Shown here: piece after piece, positions 32,675 through 43,050 of the stretch
How positions within the stretch are numbered: the first letter of the stretch is position 1
How the letters are laid out: every line of letters begins with the position of its first letter
Assembly (NCBI GenBank): GCA_021234155.1
Contig: JAJEKV010000170.1
Location: 62,001 to 126,000 of the forward strand
Direction of reading: 5' to 3'
Origin: Isoetes taiwanensis
Lineage: Eukaryota > Streptophyta > Lycopodiopsida > Isoetales > Isoetaceae
DNA: 64,000 bases
Translations under genes and position numbers: made by a program
Notes under the pieces: model-generated
Seen by the model: the letters and a program-made list of their open reading frames with translations, nothing else
Told to the model about the DNA's origin: nothing
Databases searched by the model: none

Positions 32675-33438
32675 ATTAGATATGGACTTTAATTTTTATA
32701 CGTTTAATTTAAACAGCTTAATACACACATTCAAGTTGTTCATATCTTGTCGAGAGACATTTGAGCTTCGGAATCCCTTACTCAAAGGCTGCTACTGCCA
32801 AGTTGGCAGGTTGCTACTGCCAAGTTGGTCTCCTCCCAAGCAGGTACAAGAAAGAATGCTAATCTCAGCTTGGATTTCTTCGAGTTCGATGCGAACTGCT
32901 CATGCTATTTGGGCTCCTTACAAAGTACTCGTATATGTCCCTATGTTGTGCATTTGCCTTAAGAGACAATCACTTTTAGGAATTGGGTTAGGAAGCACTA
33001 CAAGGCTGCTTAAAGCCAAGTTGCATTCCTTCAAAGAAAGTACTAGAAAGGTTGCTTTAGATTCCTTCGAGTCTATAATGAGCGTATCATGATAATTAGG
33101 CAATTAGAGATTATGGTTTATCTAAATAATTAGGCAAAAACACGAAAGTGATAATTAGGGGCAATTAGAACCGTGTTGAATTGATCAATTAAACTAAGGA
33201 TCAAATAAGGATCAAGTTGAAATTGTAGAGCTTTTAGGTTGAACTCAATTGGATATCCTATAGGGACTTGGAGATCTAAAAGGTCACATCCGTGCTGTAG
33301 TTGCCACTCTAATCAAGCTAATGTTGGGCGTAAGAGAACTGTACTATGTATAGTCTCCCTGATTCATATATTTGAAAGTATGTACAAATAGTGCTTTCAT
33401 TTGTACATTACGTTAAATTTGTTTTCACTATATCACTT

Positions 33439-33511
33439 GCCGTCCTAGCTTAGTTGGTAGAGCGCACGGCTCTTAACCTTGTGGTCGGAGGTTCGAGCCC
33501 CCCAGATGGCG
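33439..33511 (+). tRNA. trnK-CUU: tRNA-Lys(CTT), copy 11, diverged
   Basis: Anticodon CTT kept, but mismatches lie in the anticodon stem (CACGG/CCTTG) and T stem (GGAGG/CCCCC), and base 66 is A. Function is doubtful. Confidence 0.5.
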
Positions 33512-33669
33512 ATGGGCTGAAAATGTTTATCGATGTTATGATTCAATGATCTCACATATTGCACAAACTTCGTTTCTTCATATCACAGTAGTATTATCAC
33601 TAATTCTCTCTTATATCACATAAAATGTGAGTAGAATTATAGAAAATTTTAATTGCTCATTTGTGTGTT

Positions 33670-33742
33670 GCCGTTCTAGCTCAGTTGGTAGAGCGCAAGG
33701 CTTTTAACCTTGTGGTCGTGTGTTCGAGTTCCCCGGATGGCG
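33670..33742 (+). tRNA. trnK-UUU: tRNA-Lys(TTT), copy 11, diverged
   Basis: T stem GTGTG/TCCCC has two mismatches. The rest is as copy 1. It lacks the AT spacer normally following the gene, running directly into ACGTTTAATTT. Confidence 0.5.
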
Positions 33743-34431
33743 ATACGTTTAATTTAAAACAGCTTAATACACACATTCAAGTTGTTCATATCTTGTCGAG
33801 AGACATTTGAGCTTCGGAAATTGGAATCCCTTACTCAAAGGCTGCTACTGCCAAGTTGGCGAGTTGCTACTGCCAAGTTGGTCTCCTCCCAAGCAGGTAC
33901 AAAAAAGAATGCTAATCTCAGCTTGGATTTCTTCGAGTTCGATGCGAACTGCTCATGCTATTTGGGCTCCTTACAAAGTACTCGTATATGTACCTATGTT
34001 GTGCATTAGCCTTAAGAGACAATCACTCTTAGGAATTGGGTTAGGAAGCACTACAAGGCTGCTTAAAGCCAAGTTGCATTCCTTCAAAGAAAGTACTAGA
34101 AAGGTTGCTTTAGATTCCTTCGAGTCTATAATGAGCATATCATGATAATTGGGCTTCTTATAGATTATGTTTTATACGACAAAAAACACGAGTGTGGGGC
34201 AATTAGAACTGTGTATTGATCTAAATAAGGATCAAGTTGAAATTGTAGAGCTTTTAGGTTGAACTCAATTGGATATCCTATAGGGACTTGGAGATCTAAA
34301 AGGTCACATCCGTGCTGTAGTTGCCACTCTAATCAAGCTAATGTTGGGCGTAAGAGAACTGTACTATGTATAGTCTCCCTGATTCATATATTTGAAAGTA
34401 TGTACAAATAGTGCTTTCATTTGTACATTAA

Positions 34432-37400
34432 CAAGATTGCGTAATAAACGAGAGCAAATCATCAAAACGGGAGCAAAAGGAATATTCCTCAAAGATTCCC
34501 CATTTTTTTCAAAAAAAAGAGCTAAAATGAGGTAAAAAAATTATTTTACTCATAAAATTGCATTTTGACCCCCCCCAAAATCACTCATTTTTTAGTGCAA
34601 AGAGAAAATTGACTATGTCAAAGTGACACTTTTCCTAACAATTAGAATTTACCTAAAGTGTGTTTTTAGAGAAAACATCTAATTTAAGTGTACGCCCTAC
34701 ACAACATTTTGTTAGCTTAGATTGTATTCTAGAAAAGGTACTTTTAGGTTACAATGAGTCATTTTTTTAATGATATAATATTTCAAAGTACTAAAATTAT
34801 ATTCGGAATATACTTTTTGCTATTCGAGGATAAATGCATGTATTAGAATACGCTTTTGCTTTTTTTTAAAAGTCAAAGTGTATTCCGTATACACTTTGGG
34901 TTTGTTCAAAATCAAAGTGTATTCGGAATACACTTTTGCTATACAATTTTTTGAGACTCAACAGTGATCTTGCAATTTTTTAGGTTTTCGGGTTTATGGC
35001 ATTTTAATGACCTTGCAATTTTTTTTGTTTCAGTTGATTTGAATGATCTTGCGATTTTATTTGTTTTTTTATGTGGGAATACAGGAACATAGTTCTAGAT
35101 AATGAAGGGATTAGCGAAAGGAAAAATAAACCAAGAACAACTAGATTTTTGGCATTTTCAAATTATTTTGATGGCCTTTCAATTTATTTTATTTGTTTTA
35201 TTGAATCTGAGGGGTCATGGTTTTAAATAATAAAGGATTTTTAAGTTTTATTTTAAAACCGGGGGATCTGAATCTTAGTTTCTAAATATTAAAGAGGAAA
35301 TGTATTCGAGAATACACTTTGTATTTGAATGCGTTTGCAATCATTTTGTACTTTTACTCAAAGCGATCTTTGTTTGGAACTCGGCTACCATTTCAAAGTA
35401 ACAATAGCATTAGCATTAGTGCTTCTGAGTTGAAGCCATGGCGCAGCCTTCAATTCGTTTTTTCCGGTTCGTTTTACCCGGTTTAGTTAGTTTTGCACGG
35501 GATTTGGGTTATGGGACCAAAAGGTTTACGGCGTGATTTTCACACATATGGCCGGTTGTTTCCCATCCTCACAGAAGATGTTCTTGTTTCCGAGATCTTT
35601 CTTGTCACGCATCTCTTACAAACGGAATTATCAAAGTGCATGGTACCGAATCGGTCCGGTAACGCATTATATTGGTCTCCACGGGTAGAATGCGTTTGAT
35701 ATTTCATTCCTACGCTTGCTGGGGTTTGAATCTCGCTTGCCTCTTCTTTGCTGAATCTTCCTGCGATAGAGCAGGAAAGGATCTAGAAGCTTTTGAAAAA
35801 CTTTGTGAGCATTTTTGTGAGGAAGAGTGTTGAGAATAGGGCATAAATTTTCAAAGCGGTTTGGATCCCAAAGGGAAGCGGATCTTCAAGGTAGTTTCTT
35901 ATTCCACTTCTTGAGTAGTATCTTATTACGGTTCCTATTCCGGTTCTTCAAGATAGTTTCTTATTGCAGATCTTGTTCATGCGGTGATGCATTAAAGTCG
36001 GATGTTCAACAGAGCGGATTTTCCTTTTAACTTCCGGTTGGTCCTTCATATAGACGGGTATGCTTTCCGGATTCACGGGCTTGTTAACAAAGAAAAATGG
36101 GATTTGGTAAATCATGCACAAAGATGAAAAAATGGTGGAAGTTCACTTTGCGGCTATGTCTCCTCTCCTTCCGCATCTTTTTCTAGCTAGAATTGACTTT
36201 CTTGACAAGGTCTATAAGTATATCATTGTATCTTCTGTTTTATCGACAAATTCTATCATGTGGTGAGCAGAAGTAGAATTGTCCCTACGATAATGTAATA
36301 TGTTGATGGTGTCGGCAATGCGATTGCCATGGTTTTTGGTCGAGGAAGGCTCTATATATCCTTCAATCATTGAGAGTATCAATCTCTTCTCTATTATAGA
36401 TGGTTTGCACATAGTAGAGATTTCCTTAATTTTGCCTTCAGTTTAATGTCTATGATGTTTCTCAAGGTGGAAATTGAGAAATCGAGGGTTGTGTTACTTG
36501 CTCAGTGGTGGAATGTCTTGGAATCAAGAGGCTTGGTCTTTGATCACGGTGAAGGATTACTTCAAAATTTTAACACTGGCTTTGTTGGACACGTTAAGAG
36601 CCAGGGCTTCTAAAATTAGCATTTGTATACCATAGTGAAAATGACCTTTTCTTAAGGACGCTGCAAAATGCACTAGGTGATGGTTTCAGAAAACTCCTTT
36701 GAGGTTAGTAAAATCACCTTTGGAAAATTTTTCACAAAATTTATGATACACATAGGAATGGTTCTTGCTACTTATTATAGCAAGAGAGCTTCTACAAGTC
36801 TACTTACATAAACAACCTAACATTTGTTGATACTCATCTGAATTTCTTGGCGAAGTTATAAGCTTCTTTACATTATATACATCATAGCTTGACTTGTTCA
36901 ATGCTTGGGCTTCATGCTCCACAAGTGTTGAACAAGCTGCATTGATGTTTCTAACCCATTATACCTTTATTAGTGAAGGGACATGTGAAGAGACATGTGA
37001 CTCATCTGCCACAATTTGCCAATAACATATCAATTTCATACTTTAATTCTTTCTTAGTTTATATTTAGATTTATGGGACTTGGATTTATAGGAGTATCGA
37101 AACAATTGAAGTTTTCTTCCTCTTAATGGGGCCTAATTTTTTTGTTGGACTTTTAGGTACGTAGGATTTATTTGTAGTTTACAAAACTTTTTCACCCTCA
37201 TTTTTGTTTTTATACAACTTGCAATTTAATATCAATGTTTTGTGGATTTAATTATTACAAATTCCACCTTTTCTTTTTTGTTGTGGATAAATGTATATTA
37301 TCATCATGATGATGATTTTGAATTAACCCCCTAAAAGTGCTATTTCAGGTTGTTGATACGTTGTTGTCCCACGATGGTAGAAAAATAAAATTTAGCTAAA

Positions 37401-37539
37401 ATAGCACATATTAAATAAATATCACCATGTGGTTTATGACTTAACCTAAAGGGCTGGCTGGAAATGAATTGATATGTTTTTTAGAATCTTTAAGCGGGAG
37501 TGCTGCAACACTCCGTTTATCCTATGTTCATTACATATA
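34432..37539. other. AT-rich intergenic DNA, no gene recognised
   Basis: Array homology stops at 34431 after TTTGTACATTA. Only short ORFs follow (up to 70 codons), with no domain. A palindrome cluster lies at 34794-35320. Confidence 0.4.
34794..35320. repeat. Cluster of palindromes around AAGTGTATTCGGAATACACT
   Basis: Imperfect-to-perfect palindromes of about 23 bp occur at 34794-34816, 34875-34897, 34914-34936 (AAAGTGTATTC G GAATACACTTT) and 35297-35320. Each can form a 10-11-bp hairpin. They could be transposon ends or protein-binding dyads. I cannot decide. Confidence 0.6.
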
Positions 37540-37563
37540 AATTTGTTTCACTACATATCGCTT

Positions 37564-37632
37564 ACCGTCCCTGCTTCCGGTTGCTGAAGCGCCGAGCTCT
37601 TAACAATGGTGGGGGTTGAGCCCAGGATGGCG
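37564..37632 (+). pseudogene. tRNA-Lys(CTT) relic
   Basis: Box A replaced (GCTTCCGGTTGCTGAAGC) and the anticodon stem broken (GAGCTCTTAACAATGG). The GGATGGCG end is kept. Confidence 0.6.
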
Positions 37633-37689
37633 ATGGGCTGAAAATGTTTGTCGATGTTATGAGGTTAGTGATCTCATATTACTGAAGCG

Positions 37690-38346
37690 TTTGTGTGGCT
37701 GCTTCTGCTTGGTGTTGGTTCTATTGTATCTTGGAAGGAGTTTAGTTTTTTCATGTTGGCTCACTTCTATCTAGCTAGAAGAAGGGTGTGGTTGCGGGAT
37801 AAATTATTATGAAGAAAGCCATGCCAAGGGAAAATCGGAGAGGCATTTGGATCGGGACCAAATGCATTCATTCTTGCTGCTCGGTTAATTTGGTTGGTTG
37901 AGCATAATGATGATGATGCCCAAGCGGGTGACTAAAATGAAGCTTGAAGGAGTAGACCACCTTTGGGAGCCTCGAGGCAATGGCATTTGGAGAAGGCAGA
38001 CGCTTATCTCCTAGTATGAAAAAAGGTACATGACCTCCTTGGTATCACTTATGGGATGCTTGAATTTTGGGGGCCAAGTTAGCAGCGGAAGACACCTTCA
38101 CCTCTACATTTTGTCTACCGATTACTGGTGTGGTTTTAGGTGGCAACATCTTCATACATCATGGGATATTTTCTTACTGAACCACGGAATAGTTTTGTTT
38201 TCCTACCACCTCTACACTTGGGTTTTTTTGACACCGTGTTGACATGTTTAGGCTATCACAGCTGGCTGGAGCCTTAAATAAATGTATTTAATACATTACT
38301 ATTAATAAAAATGAAAATATCACACTTCAAAAAAAAAAAAAAAAAA
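37690..38346 (+). mobile_element. Possible poly(A) retroposon inside the decayed array
   Basis: About 650 bp of foreign sequence ends in a 19-base A run at 38328-38346 before array spacer resumes (GTATTATCAC). I could not find a clean target duplication, so the class is uncertain. Confidence 0.35.
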
Positions 38347-38434
38347 ATCACGATGGTATTATCACTATTCTCTCTTATATCACATGGAAATGTGGGTAGA
38401 ATTATAGAAAATTTTAATTGCTCATTTGTGTGTT

Positions 38435-38500
38435 GCCGTTCTAGCTCGGTTAATTGACATGAGGCTTTTAACAATTGGGTGGGTTGAAGTCCGGATGGCG
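38435..38500 (+). pseudogene. tRNA-Lys(TTT) relic
   Basis: Acceptor GCCGTTC and GGATGGCG survive. The D arm and anticodon stem are lost (CTCGGTTAATTGACATGAGG). Confidence 0.6.
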
Positions 38501-39220
38501 ATTAGATATGGATTTTAATTTGTGTATACTTAATTTAAAAGCGACTTAATACACACATTCAAGTTCCCATTCATACTTGTCGAGACATTTGAGCACCGGA
38601 ATCCCTTACTCAAAGGCTGCACGCCCAGTTGCGGTTACTCTTTTATAGGTGCATGCCCTCCCAAAGTGCTAATCTATTTAGGTGCCAGGTTCGATCTTGA
38701 CTACTCATGCTATTTGGGGCTCCTTACAAAGTACTGTATATGTACACCTATGTTGTGCATTAGCCTTATGGAATACTTTTAGGAATTGGGTTAGGAAACA
38801 CTACAAGGCTGCTTAAAGAAAACCAAGTTGCATTCCTTCAAAGAAAGTCTTAGAAAAGGTTGCTTTAGATTCCTTGAGGTCTATAATGAGCATATCATGA
38901 TAATTGGGCTTCTTATAGATTATGTTTTATCTGACAAAAGCACGATTATTGGGGCAATTAGAGCGTGTATTGATCTAAATAAGGATCAGAAGTTGAGAAT
39001 TAGCAGAGCTTTTAGGTTGAACTCAATTGGATATCCTATAGGGACTTGGAGATCTAAAGGTCCGCATCCGTCTTGTAGTTGGCACTCTAATCAAGCTAAT
39101 GTTGGGCATAAAGAGGCGTACTTATGTATAGTCTCACGATTCATATATTTGAGTATGTACAAAATAGTGCTTTCATTTGTACATTCCCAGATTAATTTGA
39201 ACTTTCACTATATATCACTT

Positions 39221-39294
39221 GCGATCCCTAACTTCGGTTGGTAGAAGCGAAGATATGCCCGTTATTAGTGAGGGGTTGAGCCTCCCGGATGGCG
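39221..39294 (+). pseudogene. tRNA-Lys(CTT) relic
   Basis: Only the acceptor ends and the remnant AACTTCGGTTGGTAGAAGC are recognisable. The anticodon is gone. Confidence 0.55.
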
Positions 39295-39454
39295 ATGGGC
39301 TGAAAAAATGTTTATACGATGTTATGATTCAATGATCTCACATATTGCACAAACACAGTTTCTTCATATCCATTAGTATTATCACTAATTCTCTCTTATA
39401 TCACATAAAATGTGAGTAAAATTATAGAAAATTTTAATTGCTCATTTTGTGTGT

Positions 39455-39531
39455 TCCATTCTAGCTCATTTGGTAGAAGCGCCAAGGCTTTTAAACTTGT
39501 GGTGGTGGGTTCGAGGAAGTCCGGGATGGCG
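39455..39531 (+). pseudogene. tRNA-Lys(TTT) relic
   Basis: CTAGCTCATTTGGTAGAAGC and the anticodon loop CTTTTAA persist. The T arm contains an insertion (TTCGAGGAAGTCC). Confidence 0.6.
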
Positions 39532-40262
39532 ATTAGATTATAGTTTTAATTTGTGTATGCTTAATTTAAAGCGACTTAATACACACATTCAAGAGTTGTT
39601 CATATCTTGTCGAGGGCATTTTGAGCTTAGAATCCCTTACTCAAAAGGCTGCTCTTGCCAAGTTGCCAGGTTGCTCTCTTTATAGGTTTGTCTCCCTCCC
39701 AAAGCGGTACAAAAGAATGCTAATCTACGACTTGGAATTCTTGAGTTCGATCTGAAATTTGCACATGCTATTTGGGCTCACTAGGTACTCATATATGTAC
39801 CTATGTTTGTGCATTAGCCATATGACAATCCTTTAGAAATTGGGTTAGGAAGCACTACAAGGCTGCCAAAGCCATGTTGCATTCCTTCGAGAAAATTACT
39901 AGAAGGTTACTTTAGATTCCTTGAGTCTATAATGAGCATTCATGATAGTGGGCTTCTTATAGATTATGTTTTTTATACGACAAAAACAGGGAGTGTGGGG
40001 CAATTAGAGCGTGTATTGATCTAAATAGGGATCAAGTTGAAATTGTAAGAGCTTTTAGGTTGAAATCAATTATGGATATCCTGGGGACTTGGGGAGATCT
40101 AAGGTCACATCATGGAGTCTTTGTAGTTGGCACTCCTAATCAAACTATTGGGCATAAAATTGTACTAATATGGTCTCCCTGATTCATATATTTGAAAGTA
40201 TGTACAAATGAATTACTTTCATTTGTACATTACGTTAAATTGTTTTTCACTATATATCACTT

Positions 40263-40341
40263 ACCCGTCCTAGCTTCCGGTTGGTGAAGCATGAAGCAAG
40301 CTCTTAACCTTAACTTGTGGTGGGGTTTGAGCTGAATGGCG
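40263..40341 (+). pseudogene. tRNA-Lys(CTT) relic
   Basis: GCTTCCGGTTGGTGAAGC, CTCTTAACC and ATGGCG fragments remain in order. Insertions and deletions elsewhere. Confidence 0.55.
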
Positions 40342-40853
40342 ATAGGTTGAAAATGTTTATGATGTTATGATTCAATGATCTCACAAATTGCACAAACTTA
40401 GTTTCTTCACTTATCCGCATTAGTATTATCACTAATTCTCTCTTATGCCCATCTATATATAGTGGCCAGAGTTTTGGGATAATGCATTAGCATATTTTAG
40501 ACGTGGATTTTTTAGGTTATTTTAGTTCGTGGATTGACGGTTTCTTGATGGCATTTGGAGGTGCATTAAGCATTTTTGAAGGTAATTCATGATTGTGAAA
40601 CTGACTGACTAGAGCACACATGCTTGTATCCACCGCGGATAGAGCACATTTTATTTAGCTCTTAAATCTTGAAGTGGTAGCATCAAATTCTTCGAAGCGG
40701 TTCTGCGACATTTTCAAGCCAACATGCGATTGATGGTAGTGGGGGCACGAACAACTAACTTTTCTCTAACATTCTTGCTTCATTTGTACAACCTTTGCAA
40801 AAGAATAGGCACACTTGTTGGTCCACAGCATTAATGATACAGTGCGGGCCAGG

Positions 40854-43050
40854 TGTCTTAGTGAAACTCGCCTCTGTTTTTCTACATAGGATTATGACTG
40901 TAACTTATTTCCATCAGCCAAAACATGCTCACACTCATCCATCTCCCAGATTCTTTACCGGGTCACTCTCCTTTCTTATCCGTAGAGCTGAAAACTTTTG
41001 TGTCGGTATAACTACCATGGTCCTACGGTTATATATTTGCATTTCACTGTAAGCGAGCATCTCATAATTCACCCCTAAGAGTTTATCTTAGGCCATTAAG
41101 CTTTCGTTGAAACCGAGAGCCGTGTTGCAGGTGTAATAGTTTCCTGAGGATGCCGAAGCCGAGGGAGTGTGAGAATAAGCTAGCGGTGAGACAAATCATT
41201 TATGCTTTTGCTGCTCGATGGGTATGATCTTGGCCTACATCACGGAAAAACTGGCGGGGACAAAATCATTGAATTAGTCTTCAATACAATATGATGATCA
41301 TAAATGCTCTTATTAGCAATATGCATGCAGGTTGGAAAGAGGCTATCGGATCCTTTGGATGCACTTTCATCGGCCTCAGCGTTACAACTTTTGGCTATCC
41401 GCAGTTTATATAGATGGCTCTGCTCTATTCTTTAGCGTTATATTTACCCCTAACTTGTAAGGTAGCCATCAAATACATAATCACGAGGCTTTTATTGGAT
41501 GACCTTTCTATATATTCATTTATAGCCATTTTATATTCCTTACTTATACAATGAGTTAATTCTATTTATATTCCAGGTCTAACACAACTAACTTGCTGCT
41601 TATTGTACCCTTTTTGATCTTAGGATTTAAATCGGTGCATGCTTTAGCGTTATATTTACTAGCTTGTAAGGTAGCCATCAAATGTCATAAGACAGGCTTT
41701 TATTGAGATATCCTTTCACATAGGGGATCAAGCCCCAGCGGTATAATTCTCAAAGCCTTCATATTTACAAACACTACTATGGATATATAGAACATCTTTG
41801 TGCCTCACTAGCTCTACAGTATAGTTAGAGCGAACCTGATAACATATCTCCACGAAACACAACAACTAACTCTACTACCTATTGTACGTTATGACCTTAT
41901 ATTTGGTACGACCTTATATCTCCCTGAATTTCTTAAGGTTATGTTTTAGCTTATATGATGTTAGGCTTGGATGAAAACATTAACTCAAGGTCACTGTGAT
42001 CGAGTTAAAAGCTCGCAATAATTTACTATGATTTGATGTTTAGTGTTATATGTTATCTACGGTTGTTCTCTCATCTAAGCGTTGTGGTGATGGGCCATAA
42101 GCCCGATTAAGTTCGTGCTTACAACTGGTGGCTTTTGCATGTGCTAACTTTGCATCACGGTTTCCTTTGCGGGTAACGAACTTAATCCTCCGCATTTCGC
42201 GTTTTTAAAGTTCAAGCATGTACAATTGGTGCTTTGAAAGCAATTGCTGTGACATATTTAATTGTGACTTTGGATAAACTATAGAATGTCTAGTATTTTT
42301 ACCTTTATTACCATATGTTAAATTATTTCTCAAGTTCATAGTTAGTGACAAAGTGAATACTCTTTTAACCGATAATGTAGTCATTCAATGCTTTTGAAGT
42401 TTATGGGAGTAAGCGCTATTTACTAAAAGTTAGTGAGAACATGGCTCGAGGAAACATAAACATATTCTAATATATATTCTGATTTTTCAACATTATATGG
42501 CACGGATCGGGCTTTTTTGGTGGGTGTACTAGTTTGACATTCCATTAATGTGCATGATCATGTCAAGAGTAGTTAGCTTTATGGTTTTGAAAGCTATTTT
42601 TGCGATCACAGTGTCCTAAAAGCGATACATATTTTAACTTTGTTATACTCTAGTTTTTTCCGACTTATATGCCTTATACTTAATTTATTTCTTCCTTAAA
42701 GCCCTTTCCTTGCACCTTAATAAGGAGAAAATTATCTTGGATATGTCTTAAACTTAGTAAAGAGTCAAATATACCATTAATATTGGCTATAGGCTATTTT
42801 ATATCGTTTCCACATGCACTTAATATTTATCTTGCCCTTGTTTGTTTTCCTTAATGTAGTGTTTCCCTAAATGCATGGTCATAGTTCAAACTTTTATATC
42901 TTGTCATATAATGTTCTTTAAAGCTCAAATCATCGCGAAACTATATTAGATTGACACCTTATCTAATGTAAGTGCATCTAAAAGGCTTGTGAGTTCTATA
43001 ATTGGGGCTTTCAGGCTTAGATGCATTTTTTTTCTAAATAGACTAAAGGG
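40854..43050 (+). repeat. 2.2-kb direct repeat, left copy (candidate LTR)
   Basis: Parallels 48005-50212 over about 2.2 kb with frequent small indels. Examples are the shared TTCAATACAATATGATGATC (41279), TTTAGCGTTATATTTAC (41439) and AAATAGACTAAAGGG (43036). Its start TGTCTTAGTG...CGCCTCTG is less LTR-like than the right copy. It holds an inner 75-bp duplication (about 41440-41520 and 41645-41720). No ORF of note. Confidence 0.6.

Larger units (their letters stand above)
3558..34431 (+). repeat. tRNA-Lys tandem array (1.02-1.04-kb unit), interrupted by mobile elements
   Basis: Successive tRNA-Lys(CTT) loci start at 4151, 5166, 6178, 7212, 8248 and 9285, giving a period of 1012-1037 bp. Each unit reads: 78-codon ORF-like segment, AT-rich spacer, tRNA-Lys(CTT), about 160 bp, tRNA-Lys(TTT), about 100 bp, next unit. 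Array DNA occupies 3558-9429, 17533-17741, 19282-21329, 22931-23775, 24297-24494, 26033-26878 and 32548-34431, about 11.9 kb or 11-12 units once insertions are removed. Units are nearly identical throughout, including non-genic parts, which indicates recent amplification or homogenisation. The left edge cuts into the ORF-like segment. The right edge breaks in the spacer just before the next expected CTT gene. Confidence 0.9.
37540..40446 (+). repeat. Second, decayed block of the tRNA-Lys unit
   Basis: Spacer, ORF segment and both tRNA positions of the array unit are recognisable in order, for about 2.2 units, with many small indels. It is split by an unrelated insertion (about 37690-38345) ending in 19 A. 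The block is separated from the main array by 3.1 kb. Confidence 0.8.

Noticed and set aside
35655-35690. Another tail of the non-LTR family (ATTGGTCTCCACGGGTAGA)
   Set aside because: Similarity stops before the GTGGACGTTAAAA core and no tandem tail follows.
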